NCBI GenBank assembly: GCA_033127725.1 | Contig: AP026798.1 | Coordinates: 620,001 to 684,000, forward strand | DNA from: Bombiscardovia nodaiensis | GTDB taxonomy: Bacteria > Actinomycetota > Actinomycetes > Actinomycetales > Bifidobacteriaceae | Direction: 5' to 3' | Length of the DNA stretch: 64,000 bases | Shown here: positions 25,087-31,950 of the stretch, piece by piece | How positions within the stretch are numbered: position 1 is the first letter of the stretch | How the letters are laid out: every line of letters begins with the position of its first letter | The notes under the pieces: model-generated | Told to the model about the DNA's origin: nothing | Databases searched by the model: none | What the model saw: only the letters and a program-made list of their open reading frames with translations | Translations under genes and position numbers: made by a program

Positions 25087-25755
25087 ATGAGCCAGATACA
25101 GCAGGAGCCAGCCCGGCGCTTGAAAGATGAGCGCAAGCGGCAGCGGATTCGCGCTAAGCAGAATAGGCCGCGCTGGCAGCAGTGGCTGCAGGAGGCGGTT
25201 TGGCTGCTTATCTGTGTGCTGGTCGTTGTGCTCTTGCGGGCCTTCGTGTTTGGTGCTTACGAGATTCCGTCGCCGTCCATGGAACACACGCTTGACGTCG
25301 GTGATCGGATTGTTGCCTCCAAGCTTCAGCCCAAAATGTCCGGCGTTCATCGCGGAGATATTGTGATTTTCCACGATCCCGACCACTGGCTGAACACTGG
25401 GCCCAATGACGACTACTTGATTAAACGAGTGATTGGCGTGGCTGGAGACAAGGTGAGCGCTGACGGCAGCGGTCCTGTCACAGTCAACGGCAAGACCCTG
25501 GAAGAGACCGAATACATCATGCCCGGCTCCCCGGCTTCTAAGGAGCCTTTTACGGTCACGGTCAAGGAAGGCTTCATCTTTGTAATGGGCGACAACCGTT
25601 CCAATTCAGCCGATTCGCGCTTCCACTTGAACGACATCAACGGTGGGCAGGTTCCCCTGAAGAACGTCGAAGCCATTGCCAACTTTACCTACTGGCCGCT
25701 CGATCGCACCGGTTTCTTGCGCCGGCCCGATTCAGTCTTTGCGGGGCTGCAGTAA
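25087..25755 (+). CDS. lepB: signal peptidase I
   Basis: LepB removes signal peptides from exported proteins. From the ATG at 25087, preceded by AAAGGAAGG, the product has 222 residues. A start at 25030 would add 19 but has a weaker site. A basic cytoplasmic N-terminus (RRLKDERKRQRIRAKQ) is followed by one membrane helix at about 33-52. The catalytic serine is S64 in IPSPSMEHTL, and the catalytic lysine is K113 in DYLIKRVIGVAGDKV. The box E motif is MGDNRSNSADSRF. The stop codon lies eight bases before the next gene, so the two are probably cotranscribed. Confidence 0.94.
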   Translation: MSQIQQEPARRLKDERKRQRIRAKQNRPRWQQWLQEAVWLLICVLVVVLLRAFVFGAYEIPSPSMEHTLDVGDRIVASKLQPKMSGVHRGDIVIFHDPDHWLNTGPNDDYLIKRVIGVAGDKVSADGSGPVTVNGKTLEETEYIMPGSPASKEPFTVTVKEGFIFVMGDNRSNSADSRFHLNDINGGQVPLKNVEAIANFTYWPLDRTGFLRRPDSVFAGLQ

Positions 25756-25762
25756 GTTGTCC

Positions 25763-27703
25763 ATGAAGCGGCTGGTAGTTGGCATTCTGGCACACGTTGA
25801 TGCCGGTAAAACGACGCTCTCAGAAGCCATGCTCTACCGGGCTGGCCGCATCCGTAAGCTGGGTCGCGTGGACCACGGTGACACCTTTCTCGATACGGAT
25901 CCTATGGAGAAAGCGCGCGGTATCACCATTTTCTCCAAGCAGGCCCTGTTGGAATACGATGACGTAAGCCTGACCCTGCTCGACACCCCAGGGCACGCAG
26001 ACTTTTCGGCGCAGATGGAAGAGGCCATCAGCGCCATGGATTACGCCATTCTCGTGGTCTCCGCCACCGACGGCTTGCAGGGCCATACCCTCACCCTCTG
26101 GCGGCTCCTAGAACACTACCAGGTGCCCACTTTCATGTTCGTCAACAAAATGGATGCGCCAGGAGTGGATCAAATGGCCCTCCTGCGCCTCTTGCAAGAG
26201 CGATTGAGCCCGGGGTGCATGGCCTGTCCATTGGCAGACGATACAGGCGCGAGGGAGGCCGTAGCGCTCCTGAGTGAAGAGGCCATGGAAGAATATTTGA
26301 GCACCGGTGCCCTGAGCGCCAGCTGCCTGCAAGAGCTAGTTGCACGTCGTCTCCTCTTTCCCACTTACTTTGGTTCAGCCCTTCGCCTGGAAGGAGTAGA
26401 CGACCTCCTCCAGGGCCTGAGAGAGCTGAGCCGCCAGCCCCAATATGGTGACGATTTTGGCGCTCGCGTCTTCAAAATCTCCCACGACCCCGAGGGCAAC
26501 CGTCTGACCTGGCTCAAGGTCACTGGGGCGAGTTTGCTGGTTAAGTCGCGGCTGGAGCACGTCAGCGGCGAAGAGGGTGAGAAAGTCGACCAGCTGCGCC
26601 AGTATTCGGGTGCCAAATTTGAAACGGTCATTCGGGCACCAGCTGGCATGATTTGTGCTGCAACGGGCCTGAACTCAAGCTTCCCGGGCCAGGGCTTAGG
26701 CTTCGAGAAGGATCTTGGGCAGCCCATGCTTGAACCGGTGCTCACCTACACGGTGCTGCCGGGCGAGGCTGACCTCCACCGGGTTTTGCAGGCCTTACGG
26801 CTCCTGGAGGACGAGGATCCGCTGCTGCGGGTGCGCTGGGTGCCACAGCTGGAGGAGATTCACCTGCAGCTCATGGGCACGGTCCAGCTCGAAGTCATCC
26901 AGGAGAGCCTGCAGGAGCGTTTTGGCTTAGATATTGCCTTCGGCCCAGGTTCCATCCTCTACAAGGAGACCATCACTGGGCCGGTTGAGGGTGTCGGCCA
27001 TTTTGAGCCCCTGCGCCACTATGCGGAGGTTCACCTGCTGCTGGAGCCCACCGGGCCGGGTTCTGGACTCAGTTTTGCCTCCCAGCTCAGCCAGGACGAG
27101 CTCGCTGGCAATTGGCAGCGGCTGGTGTTGAGCCACCTCAAGCAAAAAGAGCACTTGGGCGTGCTCACCGGTTCGCCCATTACCGACATGCGCCTGACAC
27201 TGATTGCAGGCCGGGCCCACGAGAAGCACACTGAGGGCGGCGACTTCCGCCAGGCCACCTACCGGGCCGTCCGCCAGGGCCTGATGAGTGCCCACAGCGC
27301 CCTGCTGGAGCCCTGGTACAACTTCCACCTGGAACTGCCTCAGGAGCAGCTGGGGCACGCCATGGCCGACCTGCAGCGGATGAGTGGCTCTTTTGACCCG
27401 CCGAGCACCGAGGGCGAATTTGCTATCCTTGAGGGGCAGGCACCGGTCTCGCAGATGCGCGACTATGCGCTCGAAGTGAAGGCTTACACGCACGGGCAAG
27501 GCACCCTGACCTGCACCTCCGCGGGCTACCAGCCCTGCCACAACGCCGAAGAAGTCATAGCTGCCGCCCACTACGACCCCGAATCTGACCTAGAAAACAC
27601 CCCCGACTCCGTCTTCTGCGCCCACGGAGCCGGCTACCCAGTCAAGTGGAACCGCGTCCCCGCCTTCATGCACCTCCCCGGCGGCCCTTACCTGCGGGAC
27701 TGA
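25763..27703 (+). CDS. TetM/EF-G-like translation GTPase of uncertain role
   Basis: The 646-residue protein matches the layout of ribosomal protection proteins. The GTPase domain has the P-loop GILAHVDAGKTTLSE, switch RGITIFS, DTPGHADF and VNKMDAPG. The later EF-G-like domains include FKISHDPEGNRLTWLKVT and LLEPWYNFHLELPQEQLGHAM. The end differs from classical Tet(M): it carries DSVFCAHGAGYPVKWNRVPAFMHL. I recall this ending from a group of chromosomal TetM-like GTPases of unproven function. Tetracycline protection is possible but cannot be claimed from sequence alone. It starts eight bases after lepB and lacks a good ribosome-binding site, suggesting coupled translation. Confidence 0.83.
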   Translation: MKRLVVGILAHVDAGKTTLSEAMLYRAGRIRKLGRVDHGDTFLDTDPMEKARGITIFSKQALLEYDDVSLTLLDTPGHADFSAQMEEAISAMDYAILVVSATDGLQGHTLTLWRLLEHYQVPTFMFVNKMDAPGVDQMALLRLLQERLSPGCMACPLADDTGAREAVALLSEEAMEEYLSTGALSASCLQELVARRLLFPTYFGSALRLEGVDDLLQGLRELSRQPQYGDDFGARVFKISHDPEGNRLTWLKVTGASLLVKSRLEHVSGEEGEKVDQLRQYSGAKFETVIRAPAGMICAATGLNSSFPGQGLGFEKDLGQPMLEPVLTYTVLPGEADLHRVLQALRLLEDEDPLLRVRWVPQLEEIHLQLMGTVQLEVIQESLQERFGLDIAFGPGSILYKETITGPVEGVGHFEPLRHYAEVHLLLEPTGPGSGLSFASQLSQDELAGNWQRLVLSHLKQKEHLGVLTGSPITDMRLTLIAGRAHEKHTEGGDFRQATYRAVRQGLMSAHSALLEPWYNFHLELPQEQLGHAMADLQRMSGSFDPPSTEGEFAILEGQAPVSQMRDYALEVKAYTHGQGTLTCTSAGYQPCHNAEEVIAAAHYDPESDLENTPDSVFCAHGAGYPVKWNRVPAFMHLPGGPYLRD

Positions 27704-27746
27704 GGCATCAACCAAGACGCATGAGTGTAAAGTGTGCTAGTATTAA

Positions 27747-27767
27747 ATAGTCAGTAAAACTGATTAT
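27747..27767. promoter_or_regulatory. inverted repeat upstream of the MarR gene
   Basis: ATAGTCAGT-AAA-ACTGATTAT is an inverted repeat matching at eight of nine arm positions. It lies 28 bases before the MarR ATG in AT-rich promoter sequence. A MarR-family autoregulator would bind such a site. Confidence 0.6.
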
Positions 27768-27794
27768 CTATATTATTGATTATTTGGAGTTGGT

Positions 27795-28220
27795 ATGCGC
27801 AATCTGTTCGACTCGTATGGCTACTCGTTAGGTAAAGCCTCCCAGGCCATGGGAGAGCGTTTTGCGCCGAGCTTGGAACCGTATGGCCTGGATTCGAGAG
27901 AGTTCGGCGTGCTGTGTTTCATAGGGCGCAATCCTGGAATTTCGCAGGCGGATATAGGCCAGATGATGCGCGTGGATCGAACCACGATGGTGACCATCAT
28001 CGACCATCTTGAGCGTCACAAATATTGCAAGCGTGTTCGCAGCCTTGCAGACAGACGCTCGTACGCTATCAACCTCACGCAATCGGGGAGGAGATTGGTA
28101 AAAGACCTGTGGACGGTAATGCGCCAGTGCGAGGATGAGGCCTTAGAGGCGTTGCCACAGGAGGTTCAATCTGTGCTGCTTGGAATTGCAGCGCACCTAC
28201 AGCAAGGGAAGCAGTCATGA
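27795..28220 (+). CDS. MarR-family transcriptional regulator
   Basis: The 141-residue protein has the MarR winged helix: FGVLCFIGRNPGISQADIGQMMRVDRTTMVTIIDHLERHKYCKRVRSLADRRSYAINLTQSGRR, with the DxR wing seen as LADRRSY. The N- and C-terminal helices form the dimer interface. GGAG precedes the start. The stop overlaps the start of a rhodanese gene as ATGA, so the two are one operon. One cysteine (YCKR) could sense thiol stress, which would fit a rhodanese partner, but this is inference. An inverted repeat lies upstream. Confidence 0.9.
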   Translation: MRNLFDSYGYSLGKASQAMGERFAPSLEPYGLDSREFGVLCFIGRNPGISQADIGQMMRVDRTTMVTIIDHLERHKYCKRVRSLADRRSYAINLTQSGRRLVKDLWTVMRQCEDEALEALPQEVQSVLLGIAAHLQQGKQS

Positions 28221-28594
28221 TGGGAAGTCCGCAACAATTTATACAGAAAGATTATTTGGAGGCTGTTTTAGCGTCCTCTATAAGTCCTATGGATTATCTG
28301 CAATCGCAACGAGCGACGCCGGGAAAATATTTTCTTGTCGATGTGCGCAATGCTCCAGCGGAGAAGAAACAAGTGAAAATCGAAGGCGCTCATGACATAC
28401 CGCTGCAAGAGCTTGAGCAGCGCATCGGGGAGTTGCCGAAGGGCCAGACCATTCTCGTGTATTGCTGGGATGTGTGGTGCAATATGGCGAAAAAAGCAAG
28501 TCTTATCTTGCTCAACAACGGCTTCGAGGTGAAAGAGCTGTCGGGTGGTATTGCAGCTTGGCAGCAGTTGAGGCTGCCGGTTGAACAGTTGTAA
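28217..28594 (+). CDS. rhodanese-like sulfurtransferase
   Basis: The 125-residue single-domain rhodanese has FLVDVRNAPAEKKQVKIEGAHDIPLQEL, the usual D-V-R and G-A-x-x-I-P/H-x-P/L elements. The active-site loop reads LVYCWDVWCNMAKKAS, with the catalytic cysteine in VYC and a second cysteine five residues later. The usual C-x-x-G-x-R loop is replaced, so substrate preference may differ. The end GFEVKELSGGIAAWQQLRLP is canonical. It is coupled to the MarR regulator and ends before a bidirectional terminator. It may handle sulfane sulfur under the regulator's control. Confidence 0.88.
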   Translation: MMGSPQQFIQKDYLEAVLASSISPMDYLQSQRATPGKYFLVDVRNAPAEKKQVKIEGAHDIPLQELEQRIGELPKGQTILVYCWDVWCNMAKKASLILLNNGFEVKELSGGIAAWQQLRLPVEQL

Positions 28595-28610
28595 AACATG
28601 CCGAGTTACA

Positions 28611-28648
28611 GGGCTATAGAGCTGGCCAACTGTCCAGCTCTATAGCCC
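28611..28648. terminator. bidirectional terminator, 15-bp perfect stem
   Basis: GGGCTATAGAGCTGG at 28611-28625 pairs perfectly with its complement at 28634-28648. It separates the convergent rhodanese and carboxypeptidase genes. Confidence 0.85.
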
Positions 28649-28675
28649 TTGCACGGTATAAACGGTGCCTAAGAT

Positions 28676-30250
28676 TCAGGCTTCACGAACGGCTGGCCGC
28701 TCGTTGAGGAGGGGCATGGAGGCGGCATCTGCGGCATAGAAACGCTGCAGGTCGGCGGCGAATTTTTCTAGACTCTCCGGGTTGGTGTAGACCATGTGGC
28801 CTGCCGGATAGTAGCTGAAGGCGATGTTGGAGCGGAGCGCCTGGGGCAGTCCCATGTGGTCAAAGTCGTACTCGGTCTGGCCGAAGGGCGTGGCCAGGTC
28901 AAAATAGCCATTGCAGACCAGAACTTTTAAGGTCGGCTGCCGAACGAGCGCGGCTGCCAGGTCGGGGGTGACCAGCGGGAAGGGCACTTTCTCTCCCCAA
29001 GAGGAGAGCGCGTGCTCAGGCAGCTGATGCCACCAAGTCCAGCCTTTGCCGGGCTCCATTGAATTCCAGTCAAAGTCAGCGAAGCCCACGCGCTCGGCCT
29101 TGCCCTCCCAGCCCAGCTCGTCGCGCAGGTAGGCGGATGCCAGGGAGGAGTATGCCGGATCCAGGAAGGAATCGTCGACCACAAAGGTTTCGTCGTCGCT
29201 GGTCTGGTCCATGTCGTAGCCCACGGTGCGTGCGTCGTACCGGCCCACAATCTTGCCCTCAGAGCGCAGGAGCTCCTTGCGGAAGCGGAAATCAACCACC
29301 CGCAAGTCGGAGGCCACCACGTATTCCTTGCTCAGCCCTGTCAGCTCAGCGTAGCGTTGCGCCACTTGATCTTTCGTGATGGGGTCCAGGCGATCGCCCT
29401 GGGTTAAGGCCTGGCGGAGGGGACCGTTGGCGAAGGCGCGGGCGGCCTGCAAGTGCTCGGCCATGGAGACGCTGGTACCAGCTTTGCCCTGGTATTTGGC
29501 GATGGCGGCGTAGGTGGGGAAGTAACCGATGTAAAACTGGTCGGAAGTAGCGAAGGTGAAAGCGTAGTTGAGGATGTTGGAGAGCAGGGTGATGCCGTTC
29601 AAGGCGACCCCGTCTTGCAGGAGGCGGTAGGACAGGGCAGCACTGCGAGTGGTGCCGTAGGATTCACCTAGCAGGTACTTGGGGGAGTTCCAGCGGTGGT
29701 AGCGGGTCAGGTAGGCGCGAATGAAGGCGGAGAAGCCTTTCACGTCGCCGTCCACCGACCACAGTTCCTTCTTGGCTTTCTCAAGAATCTGGGAGAAGCC
29801 GGCTCCTGCTGCATCGATGAATACAAGGTCTGAGTATGGCAGCAGGGAGTAGTCGTTGTCGACAAGCTGGTAGGGGGCACCGGGAACTGGCGCAGCATCT
29901 GGCACGTTGATGCGCTTGGGGCCCACCGAGCCCATCATCAGGAAGGTCGAGGAGGAACCCGGGCCGCCGTTGTAAATGAACGTCACCGGACGGGTTGGGT
30001 CTATATTGCCCTCGGCATCGACCACAGTAAAAGCCGAGAAAAAGATGGATGCAGCAGGTTTGACTTCCTTGGTGTCAATATTGATGGTGCCAACCGTAGC
30101 TTCATACTCCCAGTTCCGCCCGCCAATAATAACGCTGTGCTGCGTCCTGTGCTCCTGCTGTTCTGGCAATTTTTCGCCCTGCTGCTGACTGTTTGAGACC
30201 TGTGTTTGTGTCTGATTGCCTTCCGGGGTGGGTGCTTGACTGAATTCCAT
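28676..30250 (-). CDS. cytosolic S10 serine carboxypeptidase-like peptidase
   Basis: The 524-residue protein belongs to peptidase family S10. The catalytic serine is in LLGESYGTTRSAAL near residue 195, the aspartate in VLVCNGYFDLATPFGQTEY, and the histidine in SYYPAGHMVYTN. The oxyanion segment is TFIYNGGPGSSS. The start MEFSQAPTPEGNQ has no signal peptide; about 45 glutamine-rich residues precede the fold, so the enzyme should act in the cytosol, which is unusual for a carboxypeptidase of this clan. It could cleave C-terminal residues from imported peptides. It is divergent from the first sugar-binding-protein gene across a 263-bp spacer with the GGCAAC motif. Confidence 0.9.
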   Translation of the reverse strand: MEFSQAPTPEGNQTQTQVSNSQQQGEKLPEQQEHRTQHSVIIGGRNWEYEATVGTINIDTKEVKPAASIFFSAFTVVDAEGNIDPTRPVTFIYNGGPGSSSTFLMMGSVGPKRINVPDAAPVPGAPYQLVDNDYSLLPYSDLVFIDAAGAGFSQILEKAKKELWSVDGDVKGFSAFIRAYLTRYHRWNSPKYLLGESYGTTRSAALSYRLLQDGVALNGITLLSNILNYAFTFATSDQFYIGYFPTYAAIAKYQGKAGTSVSMAEHLQAARAFANGPLRQALTQGDRLDPITKDQVAQRYAELTGLSKEYVVASDLRVVDFRFRKELLRSEGKIVGRYDARTVGYDMDQTSDDETFVVDDSFLDPAYSSLASAYLRDELGWEGKAERVGFADFDWNSMEPGKGWTWWHQLPEHALSSWGEKVPFPLVTPDLAAALVRQPTLKVLVCNGYFDLATPFGQTEYDFDHMGLPQALRSNIAFSYYPAGHMVYTNPESLEKFAADLQRFYAADAASMPLLNERPAVREA

Positions 30251-30344
30251 GGTGGTTTCCCTTCTGTGCTGGTTTGAGCTGATAACCCCATATCCTACTG
30301 GCGCGAGGTTATGAACAGTTTTCTTATTTAGTATTGTCATAAAA

Positions 30345-30398
30345 CAAACTCTGGCAACAAATCATATAGACCGCGCTAAATGTGACGTACTATACAAA
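30345..30398 (+). promoter_or_regulatory. regulon site A: GGCAAC motif and downstream conserved block
   Basis: CAAAC-TC-TGGCAACAAA starts at 30345 and ATGTGACGTACTATACAAA at 30380, upstream of the first binding-protein gene. The same two blocks, with identical 28-bp spacing between them, occur before the second binding-protein gene at 34588-34641. This points to a shared regulator and promoter. Confidence 0.7.
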
Positions 30399-30513
30399 GA
30401 GTTTGCAGTTTAGGCGTTGTGGCCTACCGCTGTTGAACTGCCCCGGATGGATATTATGTGAGCCGAGCCATAGTCCGGAGCTGTTGAAGACTCGTAGGAA
30501 GAGAAAGGATTCA

Positions 30514-31830
30514 ATGGTGAAGCGTTTTTCTAAAGCGGTTTTAGCTTCCCTGGCTGTTACTTCATTGATGTTTGTTGGTGCGTGTGGAAATGGGGGAGGT
30601 AAGAAGTCTGAGTCTTCTCAGCATCTTACTATTTCCTGGTGGGGGAACCAGGAGCGCAATGAGCGTACAAAGAAAATAAACGATATGTTCATCAAGGAGA
30701 ACAAGGGTGTCACTATCGACGGTCAGTTCTCCGAATTTGCCGATTACTATCAAAAGCTGTCAGTCGGCGCTGCAGGCAAGAACATGCCCGACATTATGCA
30801 GATTGAGACTGCGCACTTTGCGCAATTCAAAAATAATGGGCTTTTGCTTGAGATACAGAAATATATTGATAATAAAACGATAGATGTTTCTCAGGTGGAT
30901 AAAAAGGTTGTAGATCAAGGCAAGATTGATGGTGGCTTGTATGGCCTCACGAACGCGACGAATGCCCCAGCGCTCATTTACAACAAGACCTTGCTTGATA
31001 AACTGGGTATCACAGTTCCTGAGAATATGACTATTGCCCAGTTCGAGGACATTAGTCGTCAGGTCCAGGAGAAGTCTGGCTATAAAACTAATTTTAGATA
31101 TTATGAGCCTAGTGATCAATTAGCATATATGTTGCGAGCTAATGGCAAAGTGCTCTACCAGGATGGCAAGCTGGGCGTTAAGTCAGCTTCAGAGTTAGAA
31201 CCCTTCTTCCAAGTGTATGCCGATGGCATCAAACAGGGCTGGCATATGGATCCCAAAGTCTTCACCGAGTTGAAAATCAGCTCAGTCGAGCAAGATCCTC
31301 TAGTGTATGGTACGGATCCGGCCCGGATGTCCTGGTGCAGTTTCCGTTACTCCTCTCAGTTGGTGGCCTACCAGGCTGTCGCTCAGCATGGTGATCATTT
31401 AGCTATGGTTCCATGGCCTTCGGCAAACGTTGCAAAATCGGATTATTTAAAGCCGAGCCAGTATTGGGTCATATCAAAGAATTGCAAGAATCCTGACCTG
31501 GCAGCGAAGTGGATTAACTTCTATACCAACAATGTGGAAGCCAATAAAATTTTGCTCACAGATCGTGGCCTACCCGTTAGTACAAAAGTGTTGGAAGCTA
31601 TTAAGCCAAACTTGACTCAACCAGATAAAGATGCTGTGGACTATATCCAAAAGGTTGTAACGCCTCATTCTACCGCCATCAACCCACCTTCTCCCTCTGG
31701 CGCCAGTGAGGTTGATTCTAAGGTTTTGCCCAGCGTGGAGGAAAACCTCTGCTACGGCAAAATAAGTGTGAAAGAGGCTGCACAACAGTTCTTTGATCAG
31801 GCTAACCAATCCTTGGCAAATGCCAGGTAG
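30514..31830 (+). CDS. sugar ABC transporter substrate-binding lipoprotein 1
   Basis: The 438-residue family-1 extracellular binding protein starts VKRFSKAVLASLAVTSLMFVGACGNGG. It has a lipoprotein signal with a VGAC lipobox, so Cys-24 should be acylated. GAAAGGA precedes the ATG; longer in-frame starts have no such site. The mature part begins HLTISWWGNQERNERTKKINDMF, typical of oligosaccharide binding proteins. It feeds the shared permease pair at 43.8-45.7 kb. It is closely similar along its whole length to the proteins at 34767 and 39562, and less so to 49414, and all four are exactly 438 residues. A hairpin follows before the next gene. Confidence 0.94.
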   Translation: MVKRFSKAVLASLAVTSLMFVGACGNGGGKKSESSQHLTISWWGNQERNERTKKINDMFIKENKGVTIDGQFSEFADYYQKLSVGAAGKNMPDIMQIETAHFAQFKNNGLLLEIQKYIDNKTIDVSQVDKKVVDQGKIDGGLYGLTNATNAPALIYNKTLLDKLGITVPENMTIAQFEDISRQVQEKSGYKTNFRYYEPSDQLAYMLRANGKVLYQDGKLGVKSASELEPFFQVYADGIKQGWHMDPKVFTELKISSVEQDPLVYGTDPARMSWCSFRYSSQLVAYQAVAQHGDHLAMVPWPSANVAKSDYLKPSQYWVISKNCKNPDLAAKWINFYTNNVEANKILLTDRGLPVSTKVLEAIKPNLTQPDKDAVDYIQKVVTPHSTAINPPSPSGASEVDSKVLPSVEENLCYGKISVKEAAQQFFDQANQSLANAR

Positions 31831-31867
31831 TCTCTGACAGTGCCTTTTAGTGATTGATAGGTTCCCT

Positions 31868-31911
31868 AGCCCGCGCTCGCCTCATCCAGTGTGTTGGGTG
31901 CGAAGCGGGCT
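31868..31911 (+). terminator. intercistronic hairpin after binding protein 1
   Basis: AGCCCGC at 31868-31874 pairs with GCGGGCT at 31905-31911. There is no T-run. Such hairpins after a binding-protein gene often stabilise the upstream message or reduce read-through into the enzyme gene. Confidence 0.5.
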
Positions 31912-31950
31912 TAGTGGCCCACCATTGAGCTCAGTGAAGAGGAGTAACCG

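Noticed and set aside
25763..27703. Calling this gene a tetracycline-resistance determinant
   Set aside because: The architecture is TetM-like, but the C-terminus differs and the gene sits in a housekeeping context without mobile elements.
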